DNA of 38,506 nt, from NCBI GenBank assembly GCA_017443465.1, contig JAFRXO010000007.1, positions 1 to 38,506 of the forward strand. The letters are read 5' to 3'. Shown here piece after piece: positions 7,537 through 15,709 of the stretch (the first letter of the stretch is position 1; the number at the start of each line of letters is the position of its first letter). The position numbers and the translations under genes were made by a program. This stretch comes from Bacteroidales bacterium (lineage in GTDB: Bacteria > Bacteroidota > Bacteroidia > Bacteroidales > UBA932). The notes under the pieces were generated by a model. That model was not told where the DNA came from and made no database searches. It worked only from the letters and a program-made list of their open reading frames with translations.

Positions 7537-8787
7537 TTACAGATATTCCTCCAGAACCTTTGACAGAGCGTAGGGCTCATTCGACGGGATCTTGACAGAT
7601 GCCATCACTCCTGCGTTTTCTCCGGCCATCACATCCCTGTCGTGGTCTCCTATCATGATGGAGCGGGAGAGGTCTATGCCCCAGTCCCCGGCGGCTTTCA
7701 GAAGCATCCCGGGAGCGGGTTTCCGGCAATCACAGACTATCTTGTATTCCGGCCTTTCGCCCGGAAAGCCCTTGTCAGGATGATGCGGGCATATGTATAT
7801 GTCGTTAACGAAGGCGTGCTCCTGTCCGAGAAGTGTCTCCATCCGGGCGTTGATCCTGCCCAGCTCTTCCCAGGAACAATCGCCCCTGGCTATCACCGGC
7901 TGGTTAGTCACCACTATGGCCAGCCATCCTGAAGCGTTTATCCTGGCGATTCCCCCGGCTGCGCCTTCGATCAGTTCCATGTCTTCTTCGCGGCTCAGGA
8001 ATCCCTTCTCCACATTGATGACTCCGTCCCTGTCCAGGAAGACTGCCGGGCGGAGATTTCTGCGGTTCAAAGCTGCGACCCTTCCGCTACGGACGTCTGC
8101 GCACACCTCTGCATACCTTTCGGGAGTGCCCATGTCTTTGATGTATTCTGCGGAGGGGTAGCCGAAGAACCTCATCCCCTTGTCCAGGCATGAGGGGAAT
8201 ATGTCTTTTTCCAGGTTCAGCCTGACCGCTTCCGGTATCTCGTCCACAACTTTTGGAGACAGGATGAAGAGTGAGGCGTTGACCTGGTTCCTCGAGATGA
8301 ATCCTTCTTCATGGGGCTTGAGGCGGAATGCGGTTATCCTGTGGGAAGAGTCGGTTTCGACAATGTCGGAATCATATGGATGGTCGTTCGGATGGACGAA
8401 AAGGGTGGCGTCAGAGCGGTTCTCCCTGTGGAAGCGGAGCATATGCTCCATGTCCACGTCCATCACAGTGTCGCCGTAAAAGACGAAGAAGTCCTCAGTG
8501 AGGAGTTCCCTGGCCTGGCGGAGGGCACCTGCTGTCCCTAGAGGCTCCTTTTCCTGGCAGTAGGTGATGTTCACCCCCAGGGAAGAACCGTCTTTGAAAT
8601 AGTCGCGGATAACGTCTCCGAGATGACCGGTGAGGAATATGAAATCCTTGAAACCATATGATGCGGCCATTTCGACCTGCCGCTGGATAACCGGCTTCCC
8701 TTCGACGGGTATCATCGCCTTGGGAATCTCAGAAAAGGAGGAGGCGATCCTGGTCCCTTTCCCCCCGGCTATGATTACTGTTTTCAT
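7537..8787 (-). CDS. Bifunctional heptose-1-phosphate nucleotidyltransferase / heptose bisphosphate phosphatase (HddC-GmhB fusion)
   Basis: This 416-residue protein has two enzymes in one chain. Residues 1 to about 235 form a sugar-phosphate nucleotidyltransferase, with the N-terminal AGGKGTR loop and the later FVFYGDTVMD metal site. Residues 245-416 form a HAD phosphatase of the GmhB type, with FLDRDGVIN carrying the catalytic aspartates, the zinc-loop residues CPHHPD...CDCRKP, and IGDHDRDV. Together they would remove the 7-phosphate from heptose 1,7-bisphosphate and then attach the nucleotide, probably GMP because the upstream kinase is of the HddA type. The start overlaps gmhA by 4 bp, indicating tight coupling. 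Nucleotide specificity is inferred from context. Confidence 0.88.
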   Translation of the reverse strand: MKTVIIAGGKGTRIASSFSEIPKAMIPVEGKPVIQRQVEMAASYGFKDFIFLTGHLGDVIRDYFKDGSSLGVNITYCQEKEPLGTAGALRQARELLTEDFFVFYGDTVMDVDMEHMLRFHRENRSDATLFVHPNDHPYDSDIVETDSSHRITAFRLKPHEEGFISRNQVNASLFILSPKVVDEIPEAVRLNLEKDIFPSCLDKGMRFFGYPSAEYIKDMGTPERYAEVCADVRSGRVAALNRRNLRPAVFLDRDGVINVEKGFLSREEDMELIEGAAGGIARINASGWLAIVVTNQPVIARGDCSWEELGRINARMETLLGQEHAFVNDIYICPHHPDKGFPGERPEYKIVCDCRKPAPGMLLKAAGDWGIDLSRSIMIGDHDRDVMAGENAGVMASVKIPSNEPYALSKVLEEYL

Positions 8788-9410
8788 TCGGCGAAGAATT
8801 TCTCTTCCAGCATGTTGCAGAGACAGTGATAGACCGGAAGATGCAGTTCCTGTACCAGGTAGGTCTCTGCCTGGGGGACTTTGATGCAGACGTCAGCGAG
8901 CCTGGAGAGGGAGCTGTCCCTGTTCCCGGTCAGGGCGATCACCTTCATGCCCCTGGCCTTGGCCGTTACGGCGGCGAAGAGTATGTTACGGCTTTCTCCC
9001 GAGGTGCTTATGGCGAAGAAGACGTCCCCCGAACGTCCGTATCCGTTGACTTGCTGGGCATATGCCAGGAGAGGGTCGCAGTCGTTCGCATATGCGCTGG
9101 CAAGGGGTGAATCAGAACTCAGAGCTATAGCCGGAAGGGCGCCCTGGAGTTTGCCGGAGAGTATCTTTCCCATATTGGGATCCGCTCCGACGAGGGCCTT
9201 TTTCTCTTCTTCAGCCAGCGGGCGCTTTTTGCGGAAGCCTTTCATCAGCTCCGCGCATATGTGCTCTGCATCTGCCGCCGATCCTCCGTTCCCGGCCAGC
9301 AGGAGTGTGCCCCCGTTGGAAAAGGACGTGGCAAGGATCTCATATGCCTTGAGGATTGCGCCGCTGCAGTGCGCAAGGACGGGATAGCGTTCTATGAGTT
9401 GGTCAATCAT
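8784..9410 (-). CDS. gmhA: Phosphoheptose isomerase
   Basis: The 208-residue SIS-domain enzyme converts sedoheptulose 7-phosphate to D-glycero-D-manno-heptose 7-phosphate. It shows AGNGGSAADAEHICAEL, with the phosphate loop and active-site region, the insert typical of GmhA, and the second phosphate-binding loop AISTSGESRN. The C-terminal helix has VQELHLPVYHCLC, carrying the active-site Glu and His region. The start codon is inside a CATATG. It lies 4 bp after hddA and overlaps the fusion gene by 4 bp. Confidence 0.92.
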   Translation of the reverse strand: MIDQLIERYPVLAHCSGAILKAYEILATSFSNGGTLLLAGNGGSAADAEHICAELMKGFRKKRPLAEEEKKALVGADPNMGKILSGKLQGALPAIALSSDSPLASAYANDCDPLLAYAQQVNGYGRSGDVFFAISTSGESRNILFAAVTAKARGMKVIALTGNRDSSLSRLADVCIKVPQAETYLVQELHLPVYHCLCNMLEEKFFAE

Positions 9411-9414
9411 ATGT

Positions 9415-10464
9415 TTACAGGTCTTTTACGCTGTCCGTCGGATAGATTTTCCAGGCGTGGGCGCCTCCGTCGGTGAACTGGAATGGCATGACGAAGCCGC
9501 TCAGGGCGCCGAGGGCGTCTGTTACCTGTTTTTTCCTGACAGGATCCACCATGAACATGATGAAACCACCTCCGCCCGCTCCTGAGACCTTCCCGGAGAT
9601 GGCTCCGGAAGCTTTGGCGACATCCATTACTTCCTGTATCCCTGGATTCGTGATCGGCCCTGCCATCTTTTTCTTGTCTTCCCAGGCTTGACCGAGTATC
9701 GAGGCGAATTCGTGCATATCCCCTTTCAGAAGGGCGATTTTCATCATGTCGACGCTTTCCCTGATCCTGTGCATGGCCTCGATTGCCTCGGAGTTTCCCT
9801 CTTCGGTGTTTTTCTTCTGGAGGTCTATGATGTTGGCGCTTTCACGGGATATTCCGGTGAAGTACAGGACCATCGAGGCTTCCAGCTCGTCGATGATCCA
9901 CCTCTTGATCTTCAATGGATTGACTATCACGACGCCGCTGCGCATAAACTCCATGTAGTTGAATCCGCCGAAGGATGCGGCATACTGGTCCTGGCGGCCT
10001 CCGCTGAGTCCGAGGTCGGTCCTTTCGATCTCATATGCGAGACGTGCTATTTCGTAGTCTCCCAGAGGCAGTGCGAATTTTTCCACGAGGGCTTTCAGGA
10101 TGCAGACCACCATTGTCGAAGAGGTTCCCAGTCCGGAACCGGCAGGTGCGTCGTTGTAGGTGGTGATCTTCATCGAGGGCAGCTGGATGCCGTAATCCTG
10201 CATTATCCTGTTGCACACTCCTTTGACAAGGGATGCCTGCCCGTCAATTTCCAGCCTGGATGTCAGAGGGAAGCTCTTGAAGCACTTCGAATCATATGAA
10301 TTGATGGTGAGCTTCCCGTCGGAAGTATCCTCCAGGGTGCAGTACGCATAGAGGTTTATGGTGGCGTTGAGGGCAAGTCCGCCGTACAGGTCGCAGTAGG
10401 GGGACACGTCCGTGCCGCCTCCTGCAAGTCCGAGCCTGAGCGGTGCTTTGCTTCTGATGATCAT
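9415..10464 (-). CDS. hddA: D-glycero-alpha-D-manno-heptose 7-phosphate kinase
   Basis: The 349-residue GHMP-family kinase starts at the ATG at 10464; a TTG two codons upstream is possible. The N-terminus RSKAPLRLGLAGGGTDVSPY is characteristic of HddA-type heptose kinases. APAGSGLGTSSTMVV is the ATP-binding GHMP motif, and KVSGAGGGGFIMF is the C-terminal motif. It phosphorylates heptose 7-phosphate at C1 to the alpha-1,7-bisphosphate. With gmhA and the hddC-gmhB fusion downstream it completes the GDP-heptose pathway. Fucokinase-like members share the fold, but the operon favours heptose. Confidence 0.9.
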   Translation of the reverse strand: MIIRSKAPLRLGLAGGGTDVSPYCDLYGGLALNATINLYAYCTLEDTSDGKLTINSYDSKCFKSFPLTSRLEIDGQASLVKGVCNRIMQDYGIQLPSMKITTYNDAPAGSGLGTSSTMVVCILKALVEKFALPLGDYEIARLAYEIERTDLGLSGGRQDQYAASFGGFNYMEFMRSGVVIVNPLKIKRWIIDELEASMVLYFTGISRESANIIDLQKKNTEEGNSEAIEAMHRIRESVDMMKIALLKGDMHEFASILGQAWEDKKKMAGPITNPGIQEVMDVAKASGAISGKVSGAGGGGFIMFMVDPVRKKQVTDALGALSGFVMPFQFTDGGAHAWKIYPTDSVKDL

Positions 10465-10473
10465 CTCCAAATG

Positions 10474-12240
10474 CTATTTAAGCAGGGTGATGCTGAAATC
10501 CGGATTGTAGACTATCCTCCTGACAGCCTGGTTTACACGCGGCTGATCCGAGTTATATCTGAAATCACTCTGGAGCCCCTGCCCGTTGAATTTGGTAAGG
10601 GCCTGCTGCCAGTGGTTCCCGTATTTGGATGCCAGGGAAAGGAAGTAGGTCGCGATGTCGTAGCCCTGGAAGGAGAACTGGGACGGTTCAGCCGAGAAGA
10701 GTCCCCTGTACTGGAGGACGAAATCCTTGACTTTCTGGCTGTTGTAGTCGATGTAGTAGGAGCATGAGACATGCATGGAGACAGTGTGGAAGTTCTCTAC
10801 TCCTATGGTGTCGAACGAACGGATCCTGGCCGGAGCGTAGAGGATTATCTTGTACTCCAGGTGAGACATCAGGTTGAGGTTCCTGACAACGTCGGTGATG
10901 AAAGCCTCGCTCTCGGACACGATTACTACCCTGTTGATGCCTTCCTTTGTGAACTGGGCTGTCATGGAACCGGTCAGGTTCCTGCCTTCAAGGATTCCGT
11001 AGGAAATTGTGGAACTGGGGATTCCGGACTCTTCTATGTCCTTCTGCAGAAGGCTCATAGAAGCGCTGGGAGTGGTCCCTTTCTCGGTGAAGACTATGAA
11101 CTTGTCGCTTCCTGTCATGTCGCTTCTGATCCAGTCCATCAGGTCAAGGTACTGAACTGCCGCCGGTGCCGGGGCGTGTATCAGGTTGCCGTAGTTCTCC
11201 ACTATCGCCTCTGCTTTCGGGTCAAGCGGGGAAATGACAGCAGTTGAGCCTATTCCGCTTTCCAGAACCTTTCCGAGGTCGGCAGCGCTGACCGGACCTA
11301 TCACAAGGTCTTCATTCCCGAGCCTGTCTCCCTGGACGGGCAGGTTTCCTCCGGCAACATCGTAAACGTTGAGGTCGGTCTTGATGCCGTTTGACGCCTT
11401 CAGGTCCCTCATCGCCATCATTACTCCCGAGTAGAAATCCATGAACATGGGATCGGGAGTGCCTTTCGAATTGAAGGGGAGGAGCAGCGAAGCGGTAAGT
11501 TCCTTTTTCTCCTTGAAGAGGAGCCAGTCGAAGATCCCTCCCAGAGGGGACTTCTGCTGCTCACCGCTGACTGCGGCCGCGGTGTCGGCCGGGGCTTTCA
11601 CTTCTTTGTCATCAGCCTCGGGCGCCTGGTCCGCAGCGGCTTTCACAACTTCAGCGGCTTTTGTTTCGGCGGCAGCTGTAGCCGTGGAACCGCCCCAGCG
11701 TTCGGGATGTTTGGGGATCAGGAGCTTTGTACGTTTCTTTACCTTTACGCTGGTCAGGTTGTTGATCTGCATTATTGTCTTTACATCGCAGCCATATTTC
11801 AGGGCGATGTCATCCAGGTCTTCGAACCACTTGACAGTGTGCTTGATGAATTCGTCATCCTGCTGGGAAGAATCCTGCAGCCGTTTTTCCTGGGATGCAG
11901 CCGGTTCAGGTGCCTGTTCCGGCTGCTGTCCGGCTTCTTCCCTGGGACTTGACGAAGCTAAGGGAATCTGGAGTATCTGGTTCTTTTTCAGTGACTCTGT
12001 CTCAAGGTGGAGTGCAGGATTGGCCTTGCATATGTCATCGACAGTCACTCCATATGCCTTGCTGATGGAGAACAGGGTCTGCCTTTCAAGCACGACGTGC
12101 GAGAGGTAGATATTTCCGTCGCTCCCGCGGATCTTGTCCTTGGAGACCGTTACCGGCGTCTGCGTGTAGGTCAGTGCGGGGACGCTCACGGAAGAGGCCA
12201 GCAGGAATGCTGAGAAGAATATGTGGAGGGCGTATTTCAT
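10474..12240 (-). CDS. Periplasmic protein with two LysM domains and a type 1 periplasmic-binding-protein fold
   Basis: The 588-residue protein has a signal peptide (about residues 1-23) and one LysM domain at about 48-92 (LFSISKAYGVTVDDICKANP). A second LysM lies at about 132-176 (DDIALKYGCDVKTIMQINN). A low-complexity Ala/Lys/Glu linker of about 50 residues follows. The C-terminal 340 residues read as a periplasmic-binding-protein type 1 fold, as in branched-chain amino-acid receptors and LpoA-type penicillin-binding-protein activators. LysM binds peptidoglycan, so a cell-wall-attached sensor or synthase activator is plausible. No membrane segment follows the signal. The function is not established. 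The neighbours are envelope glycan genes. Confidence 0.75.
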   Translation of the reverse strand: MKYALHIFFSAFLLASSVSVPALTYTQTPVTVSKDKIRGSDGNIYLSHVVLERQTLFSISKAYGVTVDDICKANPALHLETESLKKNQILQIPLASSSPREEAGQQPEQAPEPAASQEKRLQDSSQQDDEFIKHTVKWFEDLDDIALKYGCDVKTIMQINNLTSVKVKKRTKLLIPKHPERWGGSTATAAAETKAAEVVKAAADQAPEADDKEVKAPADTAAAVSGEQQKSPLGGIFDWLLFKEKKELTASLLLPFNSKGTPDPMFMDFYSGVMMAMRDLKASNGIKTDLNVYDVAGGNLPVQGDRLGNEDLVIGPVSAADLGKVLESGIGSTAVISPLDPKAEAIVENYGNLIHAPAPAAVQYLDLMDWIRSDMTGSDKFIVFTEKGTTPSASMSLLQKDIEESGIPSSTISYGILEGRNLTGSMTAQFTKEGINRVVIVSESEAFITDVVRNLNLMSHLEYKIILYAPARIRSFDTIGVENFHTVSMHVSCSYYIDYNSQKVKDFVLQYRGLFSAEPSQFSFQGYDIATYFLSLASKYGNHWQQALTKFNGQGLQSDFRYNSDQPRVNQAVRRIVYNPDFSITLLK

Positions 12241-12256
12241 TGCGGCATATGTTGTT

Positions 12257-13378
12257 CTAAAGTGTTTGCGAGAAATCAGTCAATGCCTTGCAGAAAGCGC
12301 GCCATGAAAGACGCTCTTTCTCCCGGCGTATGTTTTCCTTGCACTTGCTGCGGATTGCGTCGGAGGAGAAATAGGTCCTGACGGTTTCAGCTACTGCTTC
12401 GGCTGTAACGGCTTTGGTAACGAGTCCTGTGCCTGTGTCTCCTATGCTGGCAGGCAGGCCGCCTACCGGAGTCACTACGGAGGGGACTTCGAATTGGAAT
12501 GAGACCGATGAGATTCCGCTCTGGGTGGCGCTGCGGTAGGGAAGGACGCTCAAGTCTGCTGCGGAGAAATAGACTTTTACCTCCGAGTCCGGGATGTAGT
12601 CGGTGAAGACATGTATCCTGTCCCTGGCCGGCGATGAACTGATGATCTTTCCGTAGCTCTCAAAAGATCCGTAAGGCTCTCCTGCTATTACCAGCTGGTA
12701 ACTGTCATCCAGCATACCGAAAGCGTCCAGAAGGATGTCCAGACCTTTGTAGGCGCGGATGAATCCGAAAAACAGGAGGGTCTTCAGCCCCGGCTTGAGG
12801 CCAAGCCGCCTGACGGCTTCTTCCTTGGCGAGCGGTTCGCCGAAATGGGAGTAAAGCGGATGGGGCCGCAGGAGGTATTTCGCTTCGGGCTTCAGGGCGA
12901 GAAGGTCGGAAGTCACTTCTTCTGACATGGTGACGAAGCCGTCACATCCTCCGAGGAAGTACTTCGTAAGGACAGTGTCGAAAATCCGTTTCTCGTGGGC
13001 TTTGACGTTGTCCAGTATGGGGACAACCTTGCACTGTGGAGCCATATGCCTCGCCACATATCCCAGGGACGGGGCGAACCAGGGCATCCAATACTTCATC
13101 AGGAGCAGGTCCGGTCCCCACTTCCTGACAGCCCTCGCTGCCTTCCCGTAGGATAGTGGATTCGCAGTGTCCAGGACAGCTTCTGCGCTGACCTGGACGG
13201 CGTTATCCTGTGCGCTTACGTACTGTGTCTTTCCCGGGAAGAGGATCCCGGGATATTGCCTGGAGAAATTGAATGCCTTGACATCGTGTTCCTTTCCCAG
13301 CTCTGTGTACAGTGCAGCATTGAACTGGGCGATTCCGCCACGCAGGGGGAAGAAACTCGATAATATGGCAATCTTCAA
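12257..13378 (-). CDS. Glycosyltransferase, GT4/GT-B fold
   Basis: The 373-residue protein starts MKIAILSSFFPLRGGIAQF, the N-terminal nucleotide-sugar GT-B pattern with its glycine-rich loop. The C-terminal half has LLFFGFIRAYKGLDILLDAF, DYIPDSEVKVYFSAADLSVLPYRSATQSG and VPSVVTPVGGLP, typical of GT4 retaining glycosyltransferases. The donor and acceptor are unknown. Its place in a heptose-nucleotide operon suggests a role in surface glycan assembly. It follows the Skp-like gene by 15 bp and precedes the LysM gene by 16 bp. Confidence 0.88.
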   Translation of the reverse strand: MKIAILSSFFPLRGGIAQFNAALYTELGKEHDVKAFNFSRQYPGILFPGKTQYVSAQDNAVQVSAEAVLDTANPLSYGKAARAVRKWGPDLLLMKYWMPWFAPSLGYVARHMAPQCKVVPILDNVKAHEKRIFDTVLTKYFLGGCDGFVTMSEEVTSDLLALKPEAKYLLRPHPLYSHFGEPLAKEEAVRRLGLKPGLKTLLFFGFIRAYKGLDILLDAFGMLDDSYQLVIAGEPYGSFESYGKIISSSPARDRIHVFTDYIPDSEVKVYFSAADLSVLPYRSATQSGISSVSFQFEVPSVVTPVGGLPASIGDTGTGLVTKAVTAEAVAETVRTYFSSDAIRSKCKENIRREKERLSWRAFCKALTDFSQTL

Positions 13379-13393
13379 TCTCTCGGGCAGCTG

Positions 13394-14023
13394 TTACTTG
13401 GCGGTGTTGCCTTTGGTAAGGATATATTCGTCGTTGAGTCCTTTGAGGAGCTCGTCGGTCACGTCGAAAGTGCTGTCAGCTGCGTTGATCGGCATGGGAA
13501 GGATGTCTCCCTGGACTGCGATGATCATAGCATAGCGCTTTTCGGCGATGAATTTGTCGATATACTGCTTGATGGCGTCAGCGATCTGGTTGGTGAGAAC
13601 CTGCTGCTCTTCCATTATCTCCTGCTGTTTCTGGTTCGCATAGTTCTGGAACTCCTGCTGGCGCTGTGAAAGCTGCTGTCCGCGAGCCTCGGCATCGCTG
13701 CGGAGGAGGAGACCCTTGTTGATCTTGTCCTGGAAATCGTTGACATCCTTCTGGAGCCTGTTTCCCCTGCGGTTTACCTCGTCATTGATTCCGTTCACCT
13801 TGGTTTCCACTATGGAGCGGAGGTCATTGGCCTTGTCGTATTCGTTGAGCACCCTGTCGAGATTGTAGTACACGATTGAACCGGCAACTGCACCTGCGGC
13901 CGCATTTTCCCCGGCTGCGGGGGCCTGGACCTTCTTTCCGTCCCTTGAAGTCATGGAAAGGATTCCGAAGATGAGCGCCACTGCAAGGGCGATGACGCTG
14001 AGAACGAGTGATGTGTTTTTCAT
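13394..14023 (-). CDS. OmpH/Skp-family periplasmic chaperone
   Basis: The 209-residue protein has an N-terminal hydrophobic segment (residues 5-23) that could be a signal or membrane anchor. An Ala/Gly-rich linker and the strand IVYYNLDRVLNEYD follow. A long Gln/Glu/Lys-rich coiled coil (about residues 85-160) forms the Skp tentacles, and a C-terminal strand closes the body. Skp chaperones carry unfolded outer-membrane proteins across the periplasm. A second paralogue lies at 19130 next to bamA. This copy heads the glycan operon from its own -7 box. The uncleaved-looking anchor and long linker suggest it may stay membrane-bound. Confidence 0.82.
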   Translation of the reverse strand: MKNTSLVLSVIALAVALIFGILSMTSRDGKKVQAPAAGENAAAGAVAGSIVYYNLDRVLNEYDKANDLRSIVETKVNGINDEVNRRGNRLQKDVNDFQDKINKGLLLRSDAEARGQQLSQRQQEFQNYANQKQQEIMEEQQVLTNQIADAIKQYIDKFIAEKRYAMIIAVQGDILPMPINAADSTFDVTDELLKGLNDEYILTKGNTAK

Positions 14024-14064
14024 ATCATATAAAATGTTAAATTAACGAGAGATGAATCAATCCG

Positions 14065-14072
14065 CAAAGATA
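14065..14072 (-). promoter_or_regulatory. -7 box for the reverse Skp-GT4-LysM-heptose operon
   Basis: The reverse strand reads TATCTTTG, matching TAnnTTTG, 41 bp upstream of the Skp-like ATG at 14023 and immediately after the pdxJ stop. It gives the operon a start separate from pdxJ. Confidence 0.5.
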
Positions 14073-14073
14073 G

Positions 14074-14793
14074 CTAAAATATCTTAACCTTTTCCAGATA
14101 TGCGGAGATAGTTTTTTCGAGCCCCATGTATAGGGCATCGCATATGATTGCATGGCCTATTGAGACCTCATCGGTCCAGGGGATCGTGCGGATGAAGTAT
14201 TCTAGGTTCTCCAGGTTAAGGTCATGGCCGGCATTGAGTCCCAGTCCGCATTCGCGTGCACGGATGGCTGCGGCAAGGTAGGGGGCGATGGCCTTTTCCC
14301 TGTCAAGGGGATATTCCTCGGCGTATCCGGCCGTGTAGAGTTCGACTCGGTCCGCTCCGCATTTTGCGGCGCCTTCCACCATCTCCGGGTCCGGATTGAC
14401 GAAGATGGAAACCCGTATCCCGCAGTCCTTGAATTCTTTGCATATGTCCGTAAGGAAGTCCTTGTTGGCTATGGTGTCCCATCCGTTGTTGGATGTGATG
14501 GCAGAAAGGGCGTCCGGTACAAGCGTCACCTGGTCGGGGACGACTTCCTTAACCAGGGATACGAATGAGGGGATAGGGTTGCCTTCTATGTTGAATTCCA
14601 CCTTCAGAGTCGGTCGGATGAGCCTAACATCAGAGTAGCGGATGTGTCTCTCGTCGGGCCTTGGGTGGACGGTTATGCCCTCGGCGCCGAAACGCTCGCA
14701 GTCGAGTGCCGCTTTCTCTACATCAGGCATGGAGCCACCCCGCGCATTCCGCAAAGTGGCTATCTTATTAATATTTACGCTAAGTCTGGTCAT
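14074..14793 (-). CDS. pdxJ: Pyridoxine 5'-phosphate synthase
   Basis: The 239-residue TIM-barrel enzyme joins 3-amino-2-oxopropyl phosphate and 1-deoxyxylulose 5-phosphate to form pyridoxine 5'-phosphate, the last ring-closing step of vitamin B6 synthesis. The start at 14793 gives MTRLSVNINKIATLRNARG, the normal PdxJ N-terminus; a longer frame to 14838 would add non-homologous residues. The motifs ITVHPRPDERHI, QVTLVPD, RVELYTAGYAE and GLNAGHDLN are all family hallmarks. It diverges from nadK across an 80-bp gap. Confidence 0.96.
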   Translation of the reverse strand: MTRLSVNINKIATLRNARGGSMPDVEKAALDCERFGAEGITVHPRPDERHIRYSDVRLIRPTLKVEFNIEGNPIPSFVSLVKEVVPDQVTLVPDALSAITSNNGWDTIANKDFLTDICKEFKDCGIRVSIFVNPDPEMVEGAAKCGADRVELYTAGYAEEYPLDREKAIAPYLAAAIRARECGLGLNAGHDLNLENLEYFIRTIPWTDEVSIGHAIICDALYMGLEKTISAYLEKVKIF

Positions 14794-14816
14794 TTCGAAA
14801 TAGTTTTCTCGATTTG

Positions 14817-14824
14817 CAAAAATA
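14817..14824 (-). promoter_or_regulatory. -7 box for pdxJ
   Basis: The reverse strand reads TATTTTTG, 23 bp upstream of the pdxJ ATG at 14793. It lies only 21 bp from the forward -7 box of nadK, so the two promoters overlap and may compete. Confidence 0.5.
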
Positions 14825-14845
14825 TGCATTTTGCACAAAAAATAC

Positions 14846-14853
14846 TAAATTTG
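14846..14853 (+). promoter_or_regulatory. -7 box for nadK
   Basis: TAAATTTG matches TAnnTTTG and ends 19 bp before the nadK ATG at 14873. It is likely the start of the nadK-uppS transcript. Confidence 0.5.
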
Positions 14854-14872
14854 AAAATTCATACGAAGCGCC

Positions 14873-15694
14873 ATGACTGTTGCCATATATATAAAAAAAG
14901 AAGGACTGCGGGAAGACCCCCGCGTCAGCTCTCTTCTTGAAAGGATGCGCCAGGCAGGTATAAGCGTCTATCCTGTCAAGACATATGCAGACCTGAGGGA
15001 CGGTACTGACCTGGTGATGGCGGTAGGGGGTGACGGAACGTTCCTCTCCGCGGCGAAGCGCGTCCGTGATTCGGGGATCCCCGTGATGGGAGTGAATGTC
15101 GGAAGGCTGGGTTTCCTGTCGGAGAACAAGCCGGAGGATGTGGTGGATTCGCTCCTGAGCGGAAACTACACACTCGAGGACCGCACCCTTATCGAGACGA
15201 AGGTCTCCGGTTTCGACACTTCGCAGATCGAGGGCTTCTGGCCCATATCCTTCAATGAGGTTTCGGTCCACCGTTTCGGCGCCGGGATGATAGGAATCGA
15301 TGTCACAGTGGACGGCAGGCCTCTCCCGACATATTGGGCCGACGGCCTTCTAGTAGCGACCAGTTCCGGTTCCACGGCTTATTCCCTGAGCGCGGGAGGA
15401 CCCATATGCTATCCTGAGTCGAAGGTTCTCCTGATTACCCCTATCGCCCCTCATAACCTGAATGTGAGGCCTTTGGTGGTGCCCGAGAGCTCCCGGATCG
15501 GCATAAAACTGCGTTCACGGGACGAGAAGGCGCTTCTGACCATGGACAACCGTACGATGACTGTTCCGTCCGGAGTATCACTTTCCATCTCAGTGGCACA
15601 GTTTTCGCTCAGAAGAATCCGCCCGACCGAGTCTAATTTCGAGAAGGCCCTCACCTCGAAACTTTTCTGGGGAGAGGATATAAGGAACCTTTAA
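14873..15694 (+). CDS. nadK: NAD kinase
   Basis: The 273-residue cytoplasmic enzyme phosphorylates NAD to NADP using ATP or other phosphate donors. The signature GGDGT is at residues 52-56, inside AVGGDGTFLSAAKRV. Later motifs are FNEVSVHR, ADGLLVATSSGSTAYSLSAGGPI and ITPIAPHNLNVRPLVVP, all conserved in the family. Length is close to normal. It is followed 15 bp later by uppS, so the two are likely co-transcribed. Confidence 0.96.
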   Translation: MTVAIYIKKEGLREDPRVSSLLERMRQAGISVYPVKTYADLRDGTDLVMAVGGDGTFLSAAKRVRDSGIPVMGVNVGRLGFLSENKPEDVVDSLLSGNYTLEDRTLIETKVSGFDTSQIEGFWPISFNEVSVHRFGAGMIGIDVTVDGRPLPTYWADGLLVATSSGSTAYSLSAGGPICYPESKVLLITPIAPHNLNVRPLVVPESSRIGIKLRSRDEKALLTMDNRTMTVPSGVSLSISVAQFSLRRIRPTESNFEKALTSKLFWGEDIRNL

Positions 15695-15709
15695 GCAGCG
15701 GGATCCCAT

